64,000 nt of DNA from Clostridia bacterium (lineage in GTDB: Bacteria; Bacillota; Clostridia; Oscillospirales; Acutalibacteraceae): positions 21,554 to 85,553 of the forward strand of contig JAFQWA010000004.1 of the NCBI GenBank assembly GCA_017407705.1, read 5' to 3'. Position 1 is the first letter of the stretch. Every line of letters starts with the position of its first letter. Both the position numbers and the translations under genes were made by a program. Below, piece by piece: positions 1 through 7,444 of the stretch. Below the pieces are notes generated by a model. It was not told where the DNA came from. It made no database searches and saw only the letters and a list, made by a program, of their open reading frames with translations.

Positions 1-192
1 GAGATGAACAACGCAAAATGGACTTGGTTTGCTATTGGTTATATGTGCGTTTTTGCTTACGCTATCTCCCTTATTGTATATCACATCGGTCTGCTGTTTG
101 GCGGCGTGTTCTCTGCTTGGACTGTTATCGCATTTATCTTACTTGCCGCTTTGATATATCTGCTGGTCAGAAAAAACAAGCATACTGCTTAA
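1..192 (+). CDS. feoB: Ferrous iron transport protein B, C-terminal end (partial)
   Basis: The frame is open from base 1, so this is the 3' end of a longer gene cut by the window edge. The visible 63 residues contain AKWTWFAIGYMCVFAYAISL followed by a second hydrophobic segment and a short basic tail, which is the typical last part of the FeoB permease domain. FeoB is a GTP-driven inner-membrane Fe(II) importer; its G domain would lie upstream. The next gene, 15 bp downstream, is the small FeoB-associated Cys-rich protein, which strongly supports the assignment. The internal ATG at base 4 is not the start. Confidence 0.88.
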   Translation, partial: EMNNAKWTWFAIGYMCVFAYAISLIVYHIGLLFGGVFSAWTVIAFILLAALIYLLVRKNKHTA

Positions 193-207
193 AAGGAGTG
201 TTGTGTT

Positions 208-381
208 ATGTTTGACTTTATAGTACAAAACCTTGCAACGATTATTGTATTTACCATACTGCTTGTTATAGTTGCGGCTATCATAATCAATATGATACGC
301 AACAAAAAGCTGGGTAAGTCCTCTTGCAGCTGCGGATGTAAAGCCTGCCCTATGAGTGACACCTGCCACAGTAAAAAATAA
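208..381 (+). CDS. FeoB-associated Cys-rich membrane protein
   Basis: A 57-residue protein starting at the ATG preceded by AAAAGGAG. It has one N-terminal membrane helix (about residues 6-28), a basic stretch, then a cysteine cluster SSCSCGCKACPMSDTC. This matches the small FeoB-associated Cys-rich membrane protein family that follows feoB in many Firmicutes. The cysteines could bind iron or act in metal handoff at the cytoplasmic side, but the function is not established. It is 15 bp from feoB and almost certainly cotranscribed with it. Confidence 0.88.
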   Translation: MFDFIVQNLATIIVFTILLVIVAAIIINMIRNKKLGKSSCSCGCKACPMSDTCHSKK

Positions 382-398
382 AGTAAAAGAGGTGCTTA

Positions 399-426
399 GA
401 GGCACCCTCCGTAAGGAAGGTGCCTC
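399..426 (+). terminator. Stem-loop after the feo genes
   Basis: GAGGCACC and GGTGCCTC are exact inverted repeats, with an inner CTCC/GGAA pairing and a GTAA loop. There is no long T run after it, so it is either a weak terminator or an mRNA-end stabilising hairpin. It directly precedes the hairpin array. Confidence 0.5.
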
Positions 427-430
427 AGTT

Positions 431-603
431 ATATTCGTGCTTTGCACGAGCGATATATCATACGATGCGATATGCGTAAACGCGTGATATACGGCTTTCG
501 CCGTACCCGGTAGCACGAATATAATATCGCAAAAGCCGAAGGCTTTTATATCGCTTTTGCAATACGCAAAAATATCGCTGTGAGACCTGTCTCACAATAT
601 CAC
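431..603. repeat. Hairpin array A (ATATC-linked mini-palindromes)
   Basis: At least six short perfect palindromes of unrelated sequence stand in a row: 436-448, 474-483, 490-505, 531-547, 555-571 and 579-596. Linkers between them are mostly ATATCGC, GATAT or ATATCAC. An 11-bp perfect inverted repeat (431-441 and 512-522) encloses the first part. It lies in the gap between the feo genes and the chromate-type genes. The 125-residue minus-strand ORF that covers it is a by-product of the palindromes. Function unknown. Confidence 0.7.
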
Positions 604-654
604 TTATAATTTTTATTTTTGAGATAGGTAAAAATTTAAAGTATGTAACCCCCT

Positions 655-692
655 ATGACACTTTCGTTCTGAAAGTGTCATTTTTCTTTTTT
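655..692 (+). terminator. Rho-independent terminator
   Basis: ATGACACTTTC and GAAAGTGTCAT form an 11-bp perfect stem with a GTTCT loop, followed by a T-rich run. It ends transcription from the feo side just before the next promoter. Confidence 0.85.
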
Positions 693-693
693 G

Positions 694-721
694 TTTACAT
701 TATAAAAAATTATGATATAAT
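694..721 (+). promoter_or_regulatory. Sigma-A-type promoter of the chromate-transporter pair
   Basis: TTTACA (694-699) and TATAAT (716-721) are separated by 16 bp. They lie between the terminator and the AAAAAGGAG ribosome binding site of the gene starting at 751. Confidence 0.6.
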
Positions 722-750
722 ACAATATATACTGAAAAAGGAGCGATTTA

Positions 751-1302
751 ATGAAATCGGCTTTAAAGCTATTTTTGGTGTTTGCCCGAATCGGTGCCTT
801 CACCTTCGGCGGTGGCTACGCTATGCTGCCGTTAATACAAAAAGAAGCGGTTGAAAATCAGAAATGGATCAGTGATGACGACCTGCTCAGCATAGTGGCT
901 ATTGCAGAGTCCACCCCGGGCCCTATCGCTATCAACACCGCCACCTTTGTGGGATATAAGGTTGCAGGGATTTTGGGTTCGGCTTGTGCAACACTGGGCG
1001 TGGTTATGCCCTCGTTTTTGATAATCTATGCTATTTCCTTTGTGTTGGAGCAGTTTCAGAGTTTACAAATCATTCAGTATGCCTTCAACGGTATCAGAGC
1101 AGGTGTTTTAGCTTTGATAGTCAAGGCACTGTGGACTATGTATAAAAAATGCCCCAAGCATTTGGTGTCCTACATCATCACGGCACTTGCCTTTGTTGTG
1201 GCGGCATTTACTGATGTGAACATAATATTTATTATCATCGCCTGTGCTGTTATCGGCATTATCTACGGCAAGTGGCAGACAAGGAAGGTGAAGGATAAAT
1301 GA
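751..1302 (+). CDS. Chromate transporter family protein, first half-size subunit
   Basis: A 183-residue membrane protein with one CHR domain. The N-terminus has the family signature FARIGAFTFGGGYAMLPL and the conserved ESTPGPIAINTATFVGYKVA region, followed by hydrophobic helices. Full-length ChrA has two such domains; here they are separate genes, as in the short-chain CHR pairs of Bacillus, whose two products are needed together. The next gene overlaps by 4 bp (ATGA). Some members export chromate, but in gut anaerobes the real substrate is unknown, so the name should be read as a family name. RBS AAAAAGGAG is well placed. Confidence 0.88.
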   Translation: MKSALKLFLVFARIGAFTFGGGYAMLPLIQKEAVENQKWISDDDLLSIVAIAESTPGPIAINTATFVGYKVAGILGSACATLGVVMPSFLIIYAISFVLEQFQSLQIIQYAFNGIRAGVLALIVKALWTMYKKCPKHLVSYIITALAFVVAAFTDVNIIFIIIACAVIGIIYGKWQTRKVKDK

Positions 1303-1871
1303 TATTTCTTGAACTGTTACTCTCCTTTTTAAAAATCGGTGCCTTTACCGTTGGCGGCGGCTACGCTATGTTGCCTCTAATGCAGGAGGAAGTGGCGGCT
1401 AAGGGCTGGATGACCGATCAGGAGATCGTTAACTTTATTGCAGTCAGCGAAAGTACTCCCGGCCCCTTTGCCATAAACGCAGCCACTTATATCGGTTCTC
1501 AGGTGGCAGGCGTTTTGGGTGCAATATGTGCAACCTTGGGCGTGGTGCTGCCCTCGTTTATCATCATACTCATTATTGCAAAATTCTTTGCTAAATTCCA
1601 GAACAACCCCGTTGTGAAGGGTGCTATGGGCGGACTTAAACCCGCTGTTATCGGACTTATCGGCTCAGCGGTGGTGTCTATCGGTGCAGCAGTGTTTTTC
1701 CCAGCAGGCTTTTCCTTAGGCGTTTTCACCACCTACGCTTTTATCACCTCACTGATTATATTCATCATAATGGCGGTGCTGTCCTTTAAAAAGGTGCATC
1801 CCATAATAGTTATCCTGCTATCCGCCGCATTAGGCATCGCAGTAGGATACCTACAGCCCTATATAATGTAA
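1299..1871 (+). CDS. Chromate transporter family protein, second half-size subunit
   Basis: A 190-residue membrane protein paralogous to the preceding gene: FLKIGAFTVGGGYAMLPL and SESTPGPFAINAATYIGSQV repeat the CHR motifs. It starts at the ATG overlapping the upstream stop (ATGA), which indicates translational coupling and supports a heteromeric transporter. It is followed at once by a strong terminator. Substrate not determinable from the sequence. Confidence 0.88.
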   Translation: MIFLELLLSFLKIGAFTVGGGYAMLPLMQEEVAAKGWMTDQEIVNFIAVSESTPGPFAINAATYIGSQVAGVLGAICATLGVVLPSFIIILIIAKFFAKFQNNPVVKGAMGGLKPAVIGLIGSAVVSIGAAVFFPAGFSLGVFTTYAFITSLIIFIIMAVLSFKKVHPIIVILLSAALGIAVGYLQPYIM

Positions 1872-1905
1872 AAAAGACCGTCGGCTGTACCGACGGTCTT
1901 TTTGT
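1871..1905 (+). terminator. Rho-independent terminator
   Basis: AAAAAGACCGTCGG pairs with CCGACGGTCTTTTT around a CTGTA loop, directly after the stop codon. Confidence 0.92.
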
Positions 1906-1965
1906 TTGGCTATATTTAAGAAAATTTTCTTTCGAGATAACCTCATTTGTAATTTGCTTTATGCA

Positions 1966-2118
1966 AACTTAATGGGGATTTTTAAGGGCGAGCCCTTAAA
2001 CCATTCGGGAAAGGGATTGCAAAGGGAAAACCCAGTTTGGAAGGGTTTTCCCTTGCTGCGTCTTTTCCCCTTTTCTTCGCATAAAGAAAAGGGGCGCCAC
2101 CACGGCGTGAGTGGGAAA
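1966..2118 (+). repeat. Interspersed ~150-bp repeat, copy 1
   Basis: The reverse complement of this stretch recurs at 39297-39447 with a core of about 125 bp (1974-2098) nearly identical. It contains an AAGGG/CCCTT palindrome, a 12-bp stem AAGGGAAAACCC/GGGTTTTCCCTT and an 11-bp stem CCCCTTTTCTT/AAGAAAAGGGG. No coding content is credible; the 75-residue ORF across it has no support. Confidence 0.85.
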
Positions 2119-2161
2119 AATACGCAACAATAAATTTTCAGCCAAACAGCTATCTATTGTT

Positions 2162-5100
2162 TTACTCAGTTCTCAGTGCTACTACGGGGTCTTTCTTTGC
2201 CGCACTTCTTGAAGGAATTATTCCTGCAAACAGTGTGAGCACCACGCTGATAACAATAAGTATCAACGCCACGGGCAACGGCAAATAAGCACTCAGGTTG
2301 TTTATCCCCGTAAGTCCCTGCACAATGGCATTTACGGGAATGCACAGCAGATACGTCAGCAACACACCCAGTAAACCTGACGTAAAGCCGATTATCATAG
2401 TTTCCGCATTAAACATACCCGACACGTTGCGTTTCGAGGCACCGATAGCACGTAAAATACCGATTTCTTTGGTACGCTCCTGCACCGAAATCAGAGTGAT
2501 AACGCCTATCATAATAGACGAAACTATCAACGAAATTGCAACGAAAGCGATAAGCACGTAGGTTATTGCGTTGATTATGGTGGTGATGGATGACATCATC
2601 AGGCCCACGTAATCGGTATAGCTGATTTTTTTCAGTTCCTCTACCGACTTGTTGTAATCAGCAATAGTTTCCTCAATAATATCCTTGTTTTCAAAGCTGC
2701 TGGCAAACAAATTCACCGAAGCGGGAGTGTCGATATCCACACTGCCAAGCTCTCTCAGATTTTCCTCATAGGTACTCTCAGAAAACTCTAAAACTTCATC
2801 GTAATACACTGCAAACTGCTCTAAGGTGTAGCCTTTCACAGACATATCCAGCGCCGCTGCCAACTGTTGTGTGCTCATAGCGGCCATCTGCTGCTTCACA
2901 CCGTTAGCATACTGCATTTTTACACGCTCTGCCAACATCTCTTTAAACAGCTTTGTCAGCTCGTCGTCGGTCATTTTGCCGATATACTCACGTAGCTCTG
3001 TTTCGTTTACTCCCATTTGCTGAGTAAGTGCTGTTACCATAGTGGTTTCCATATACTCACGGTTGACGTTTGTCATAGCCTGAGCAACAGCGTTATCCAG
3101 ATACTCCTTAGTGGGAATACTCATAATTTTAACATAGGCCTCGGCTTTACCCTTTTCATCAAGGGTGGCAATATACTTCTCAAACTCCGCCTTTTTCTGT
3201 TCATCGGTCAAGCTACCGGAATTCTCTTTAAAAGGCAAGCCTGTGAAGATATCAATAGTATTCTTATCCTGCTGCGCCTTAATAACCTCTGCCTCTTTAG
3301 ACTTAGCTATTATATGCTGAGTCAGCTTGTTGGTGTAACCGATAGAGCCTTTAAGCATAGTTGAGGTGGCATCCTCATTGGGCTTGATAATACCCGATAC
3401 CTTTAAGTCAAAGCCATTATCGTAAAGATATCTCATACCTGCGTCGGTCAAACGCATATCCTCATAGAGACCTGTTTTTTCGTTTAACTTGTAGCAATCG
3501 GAATTAAGCACCACACGAAAATCCATATTGCATATCTCTTCATAAGACCATTTTTGCTGATCGGTGGATACTTCCTCTTTATTCATAACCGCTTTAAAGA
3601 TCTTGTTGATCTCCTCTTCGGTTTTGAGTCCTAAGGCATAAAGGGTAAGGTCCTCCAGCTCGTTATTTTCATCCAGCACCAAAACTATCTCGTTATACTG
3701 ATTGGGCCAGGTACCGTGAACTATATCATACTGCTCTTTCAGCAGCGGACTTACGGGATCACCGTTTTTGCCTGAAAGCATCTCGGTCCAGAGCTGACCG
3801 TTGCCGCCCGGTGACATAGACATCATTGGGCTGTCTGCAGAAAAGCCCATCTGTTCACCTGCGGAGATCATACCCTCCATATCCAGACTCATATTCTCTG
3901 CAAGAATTTTGGACAACAGCTTTTGAGTGTCGGAATGAACGATAGCGCCGTCAACGTTTTCGGTATATACCAAAAGATCAAAATCATAGGTATATTGTAC
4001 ACCGCTTAGTGCTTGGGATAGCGGGGACTCACTGTTTTTAAGCTGTTTTTCAATGTATGCCTTAAAGGATTTCAGATCATTTTCCGACTCCTCCATATTG
4101 TTCAGTGCGTTTATCATCTTATACAGCACCGCACGGGAATACACTGCATCGTTTTCGTGTTTTATCTCACCCTCAGCGGCAACGCCCATAAAGGTTTGCA
4201 TCAGCACACCCAAGTCAACGTTGGTGGCTTGAATGGTTAAAGGATAAGATGTAAGGGTATCCTCCTGCAGTTCGTCGATAAAGGTGGTGGTGCCCTGAGA
4301 CACCGCAAAAATCAGTGCAATACCAATAATACCGATAGAACCTGCAAAAGAGGTTAAAATAGTACGTCCTTTTTTGGTGAAAAGATTTTTCAGCGACAAG
4401 CCAAAAGAGGTGAAAAATGACATAGACGGCTTTTTAACCTTAGTTTTGACCGCCGCTTTTTTAGCGTCTTCCTCTTTGTAAGCACTCATCTCCTCCTCAG
4501 TAAGAGGCATAGAATCGTCGGTGATAACACCGTCAAGCATACGGATAATTCGGGTGGAATACTGGTCCGCCAGGTCGGGGTTGTGGGTTACCATAATTAC
4601 CAAACGGTCTTTGGAAACCTCTTTTAATATCTCCATAACCTGCACACTGGTTTCGGTATCCAACGCACCTGTAGGCTCATCCGCAAGAATAATGTCGGGG
4701 TTGTTTACTAAAGCACGGGCAATGGCGACACGCTGCATCTGACCGCCTGACATCTCGCTGGGCTTCTTTTTAAACTGATCTCCCAGCCCCACTGCCTCCA
4801 GTGCCTGTTTTGCACGTTGACGGCGCTCAGCCTTGGACACGCCCGAAAGAGTCAGTGCCAGTTCAACGTTTTGAAGTACTGACTGATGAGGGATAAGGTT
4901 GTAGGTTTGGAACACAAAGCCCACCGAGTGGTTACGGTAAGCATCCCAATCTCTGTCTTTGAAGTCTTTAGTGGATTTTCCGTCAATGATCAGGTCACCC
5001 TCGGTGTACTGATCAAGTCCGCCGATGATGTTAAGCATGGTAGTTTTACCGCAGCCCGACTGGCCCAGTATGGAAACAAACTCACTCTCTCGAAAGCACA

Positions 5101-5176
5101 AGTCTATGCCCTTTAAGGCGTGGACTGTATTTTCGCCGGCAGCATAGTCTTTTTTAATGTTTTTAAGCTGTAACAT
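2162..5176 (-). CDS. ABC transporter, ATP-binding/permease fusion (MacB/FtsX type)
   Basis: About 1004 residues from the ATG at 5176, chosen because AAGGAG lies just upstream; the upstream TTG would place the RBS inside the gene. Residues 1-225 are an ABC ATPase (Walker A GQSGCGKT, signature [15 protein letters not shown], Walker [13 protein letters not shown]). A first membrane helix (IIGIALIFAV) is followed by an unusually long extracytoplasmic region of roughly 540 residues, then three C-terminal helices of the FtsX/MacB permease fold with the conserved ERTKEIGILRAIGASKRNV loop. Such fusions act in efflux or in cell-envelope mechanotransmission. It stands alone with no MacA-like partner beside it, so the substrate is open. 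Confidence 0.88.
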   Translation of the reverse strand: MLQLKNIKKDYAAGENTVHALKGIDLCFRESEFVSILGQSGCGKTTMLNIIGGLDQYTEGDLIIDGKSTKDFKDRDWDAYRNHSVGFVFQTYNLIPHQSVLQNVELALTLSGVSKAERRQRAKQALEAVGLGDQFKKKPSEMSGGQMQRVAIARALVNNPDIILADEPTGALDTETSVQVMEILKEVSKDRLVIMVTHNPDLADQYSTRIIRMLDGVITDDSMPLTEEEMSAYKEEDAKKAAVKTKVKKPSMSFFTSFGLSLKNLFTKKGRTILTSFAGSIGIIGIALIFAVSQGTTTFIDELQEDTLTSYPLTIQATNVDLGVLMQTFMGVAAEGEIKHENDAVYSRAVLYKMINALNNMEESENDLKSFKAYIEKQLKNSESPLSQALSGVQYTYDFDLLVYTENVDGAIVHSDTQKLLSKILAENMSLDMEGMISAGEQMGFSADSPMMSMSPGGNGQLWTEMLSGKNGDPVSPLLKEQYDIVHGTWPNQYNEIVLVLDENNELEDLTLYALGLKTEEEINKIFKAVMNKEEVSTDQQKWSYEEICNMDFRVVLNSDCYKLNEKTGLYEDMRLTDAGMRYLYDNGFDLKVSGIIKPNEDATSTMLKGSIGYTNKLTQHIIAKSKEAEVIKAQQDKNTIDIFTGLPFKENSGSLTDEQKKAEFEKYIATLDEKGKAEAYVKIMSIPTKEYLDNAVAQAMTNVNREYMETTMVTALTQQMGVNETELREYIGKMTDDELTKLFKEMLAERVKMQYANGVKQQMAAMSTQQLAAALDMSVKGYTLEQFAVYYDEVLEFSESTYEENLRELGSVDIDTPASVNLFASSFENKDIIEETIADYNKSVEELKKISYTDYVGLMMSSITTIINAITYVLIAFVAISLIVSSIMIGVITLISVQERTKEIGILRAIGASKRNVSGMFNAETMIIGFTSGLLGVLLTYLLCIPVNAIVQGLTGINNLSAYLPLPVALILIVISVVLTLFAGIIPSRSAAKKDPVVALRTE

Positions 5177-5271
5177 ACGGCTTTCTCCTTTCAAAATTTA
5201 ATTACCATAATAAGTATAACGCCTGATCCCCGCAGAATCTATAACAATTTGTAAATTTTTTAATTTTATAA

Positions 5272-5312
5272 CGCAAAAACAAGCCGCCACTTTTCAAATG
5301 AAAAGAGGCGGT
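5272..5312 (-). terminator. Terminator of the ribbon-helix-helix gene
   Basis: On the minus strand CCGCC-t-CTTTTC and GAAAAG-t-GGCGG pair around ATTT, followed by CTTGTTTTT. It lies directly after the stop of the small gene at 5317. Confidence 0.75.
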
Positions 5313-5316
5313 GTTG

Positions 5317-5487
5317 TTATTTTATTTCAATTTTCCCGTGTTTTTCTTCAAACTGAGCAACACATTTCTTTATATGCTGCTCTATTTCCTTATTTGCTGA
5401 ACGACCCTGATACTCCGCAATATAACGAAACTTAGCAAACAAATCCCTATCTATACGAAGTGTGTACCTTAAAAGATTTTCATCCAT
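5317..5487 (-). CDS. Arc/MetJ-type ribbon-helix-helix DNA-binding protein
   Basis: A 56-residue protein, too short for a usual ORF cutoff. The N-terminal strand NLLRYTLRID is followed by LFAKFRYIAEYQGRSANKEI and a second helix, which is the Arc-like RHH pattern (one strand for DNA contact, then two helices; RSANKEI is the typical start of helix 2). RHH proteins bind DNA as dimers of dimers and often autoregulate. It is divergent from the SLOG-domain gene at 5613 and the shared intergenic region carries three TGACG half-sites. No toxin gene is adjacent on its own strand, so an antitoxin role is not shown. Confidence 0.82.
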   Translation of the reverse strand: MDENLLRYTLRIDRDLFAKFRYIAEYQGRSANKEIEQHIKKCVAQFEEKHGKIEIK

Positions 5488-5544
5488 AACAGTGCCCTCT
5501 TTCGTGTGTTTAACATTATTTTGACTTAATTATAGCGAAAATAT

Positions 5545-5589
5545 TGCGTCACAGCTCAAATGGTGGTATAATGACGAAATAGTGACGCA
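5545..5589. promoter_or_regulatory. Divergent promoter/operator region of the RHH-SLOG pair
   Basis: For the plus gene, TTGCGT (5544-5549) and TATAAT (5567-5572) are spaced by 17 bp. TGCGTCAC (5545-5552) is the exact reverse complement of GTGACGCA (5582-5589). A further TGACG at 5572-5576 is 11 bp, one helical turn, from the TGACG at 5583-5587. The half-sites overlap the -35, the -10 and the start-site region, as expected for a repressor. For the minus gene, a TATAAT (complement of 5529-5534) is visible. The RHH protein is the obvious candidate binder; this is inference. Confidence 0.6.
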
Positions 5590-5612
5590 TTTTTTGATTT
5601 AGGAGGAACAAA

Positions 5613-5960
5613 ATGAAAGTGGCTGTAATAGGATCACGAAATTTAATTGTAGATGATCTTGGAAAATATCTGCCAAAAGATACTGGGGAAATTATCAGCG
5701 GCGGTGCTAAGGGTATTGATAGCTGTGCAAGGAAATTTGCACTAGAAAACAACATAAAGCTTACGGAGTTTCTGCCTGAATATGCAAAATACGGAAGATC
5801 AGCTCCCCTTTACCGTAATGTATCAATAATAGAACACGCTGACTTAGTTATAGCATTTTGGGATGGCAAGTCAAGAGGAACAAAATTTACAATCAACAAG
5901 TGTGTTAAAAGAAATATTCCTCTTAAAATTTTTAAGGCAAAAGACAAAGCAGACACCTGA
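5613..5960 (+). CDS. SLOG-family protein (YspA/DUF2493-like nucleotide-binding fold)
   Basis: A 115-residue Rossmann-like protein. MKVAVIGSRN gives the first strand and phosphate-binding turn, IISGGAKGIDSCARKFA is the hallmark GGxxGID segment of the SLOG (SMF/DprA-LOG) superfamily, and RNVSIIEHADLVIAFWDG resembles the third motif. This subgroup is annotated as DUF2493 or YspA-like and is thought to sense nucleotide-related ligands, but no reaction is proven. The RBS TAGGAGGA is strong. It is transcribed away from the RHH gene with overlapping operators, so the pair is probably co-regulated. Confidence 0.82.
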   Translation: MKVAVIGSRNLIVDDLGKYLPKDTGEIISGGAKGIDSCARKFALENNIKLTEFLPEYAKYGRSAPLYRNVSIIEHADLVIAFWDGKSRGTKFTINKCVKRNIPLKIFKAKDKADT

Positions 5961-5984
5961 TTTCTCATTCAGGTGTCTGCTCCT
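5949..5984. terminator. Hairpin between convergent genes
   Basis: GCAGACACCTGA and TCAGGTGTCTGC form a 12-bp perfect stem that includes the stop codon of the SLOG gene. It lies between convergent genes and can serve both. Confidence 0.75.
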
Positions 5985-5987
5985 CAT

Positions 5988-7424
5988 TTAAAATATCTCA
6001 CAAACCTTTGTGTGGGGTTTTATGGGGTTTTGCTCCGAGCCATAAGGATAAACCTTGCGGACAAATTCAGTTTTATTATCCACAACTCTTGCTGCATAAA
6101 TCTCATTTGGTGCAACACCCTGCTCACACCAATCCTTTATCAGCATAAACAAGCTTTTTTCGCCCGTTTCATTTCCCCATTCACGATTGGCTCCCCTACC
6201 GCCATTGCCGTGGTCTTTGCCGGGAAGCAGATAAAATCTAAAAAATTCCTGCGCCTTGTCAATTCCCATTAAATCAAACATACGGTTGCAATAGCCCTCT
6301 GCATCGGGATAAGGCACACAAGGGTCAGCACTGCCGGAATAAACAAGTATTTTGCCGCCCTGCTCATAAAAGGCAGTCAGATCGGGGTTATTAGAGTCCA
6401 TATCATCGGATAAGGTTTCGCGAAGACGCTTATAATCATCAGAAAAGTCAAAATCATAAGGGTTGTAGTTATCGCCAAAGCACCAAATAAACGGATAGTA
6501 ATGAGGGCTTTCGGGGTCCTGACAGTCTTTAAGTCCGCAGCCGTAGATCTCGGAGCCTATGGGCATACCGTTGTATATCTGCTTACCGGTTTTGGGGTCA
6601 ACGGGGCCTTGATAAACCGCTCTAAGCGCCTCACACTGCTCTATATTAAAGCCGTTGTTTGAGATAATCTCAATAAGCTCAGCTATAGTTTCATCATCAC
6701 GACGAGGGTAAGATACAAAGTCATCCCCTTTTTCACCGTCACTTTTATTTTGGAAAAACTCTACTGCCAAGCGGTTGATTTTTTCAATCTCAAAAGCTGA
6801 AAACATTACGCTGCCATCCGGTTTTCTAAGGTGGTTATGGTTCCATAAAAAATAGGTATGTAAAGCTATTCTGTTATTGGCAGGTACACCTGCAACGATG
6901 CCGTTAAAGTCAGTCGGAAAACGCTGTGCTAAGGAAAAGGCCTGCTGACCTCCTGTGGAGCCACCCAAAAAGTAGGAATAATCGGGTGCCTTGCCAAAAC
7001 CAATCTCACACAGTGCCTTGCCCAAAACCGCCATACCGTGAGTTGAGCGCCAGCCAAAGTCACGCCAAACTGCAGGGTTATTTATTCCTCGCTCTCTGCC
7101 CCCTGAGGTGCCCATATCTGTGTGAACAGACACAAAGCCCTTGGATGTAAAATTCACCAAATCCCAATAGTAAAAACCGCCCGCCATACCTCCGTTGCCA
7201 AAAGCGGCAAGACATCCGTTAAAGCTCTCGGGAAGCCACACAGTTGTATAAACCAACGAGCCTTCCTCGTAAACGCTTTTCAAGTCAACTCGGTAAAAAT
7301 TATAAGACTTATCTCCAAAATAAAATTCCTTATAATTATCTGAACAGTCATAGGTTACCGACTGCACCTCAGTGAAGGGAATTTTCGCATTTAAAAGTTT
7401 GTTTATAAGTTCTTTGTTTTCCAT
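5988..7424 (-). CDS. Tannase/feruloyl esterase family protein
   Basis: About 478 residues from the ATG at 7424; AAGGTG lies 5-10 bp upstream, so the GTG at 7433 is part of the RBS. The alpha/beta-hydrolase nucleophile elbow is GGSTGGQQAFSLAQRFP (Ser near residue 156), followed by the family motif FNGIVAGVPA; the acid Asp is probably in YSGSADPCVP and the His in LLPGKDHGNGG. Members hydrolyse feruloyl or galloyl esters of plant material. The usual Cys before the nucleophilic Ser (CS motif forming a disulfide) is Gly here. No signal peptide is visible, so it is probably cytoplasmic and acts on imported esters. It follows the GH99-like gene by 20 bp. Confidence 0.85.
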   Translation of the reverse strand: MENKELINKLLNAKIPFTEVQSVTYDCSDNYKEFYFGDKSYNFYRVDLKSVYEEGSLVYTTVWLPESFNGCLAAFGNGGMAGGFYYWDLVNFTSKGFVSVHTDMGTSGGRERGINNPAVWRDFGWRSTHGMAVLGKALCEIGFGKAPDYSYFLGGSTGGQQAFSLAQRFPTDFNGIVAGVPANNRIALHTYFLWNHNHLRKPDGSVMFSAFEIEKINRLAVEFFQNKSDGEKGDDFVSYPRRDDETIAELIEIISNNGFNIEQCEALRAVYQGPVDPKTGKQIYNGMPIGSEIYGCGLKDCQDPESPHYYPFIWCFGDNYNPYDFDFSDDYKRLRETLSDDMDSNNPDLTAFYEQGGKILVYSGSADPCVPYPDAEGYCNRMFDLMGIDKAQEFFRFYLLPGKDHGNGGRGANREWGNETGEKSLFMLIKDWCEQGVAPNEIYAARVVDNKTEFVRKVYPYGSEQNPIKPHTKVCEIF

Positions 7425-7444
7425 TTTTATCACCTTATAATTTC

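Noticed and set aside
139..516. A 125-residue minus-strand ORF at the start of the window
   Set aside because: It covers the FeoB-associated gene and the hairpin array in antisense and has no RBS or family match.
751..1871. Frameshifted single chromate transporter gene
   Set aside because: Both halves have complete CHR domains with their own starts and an ATGA overlap, as in natural short-chain pairs.
1906..2133. A 75-residue plus-strand ORF after the chromate-type genes
   Set aside because: It lies inside the interspersed repeat that recurs inverted at 39.3 kb; the translation is just the repeat.
5317..5960. Classical toxin-antitoxin pair
   Set aside because: The RHH and SLOG genes are divergent rather than in one operon, and the SLOG protein has no known toxin motif.
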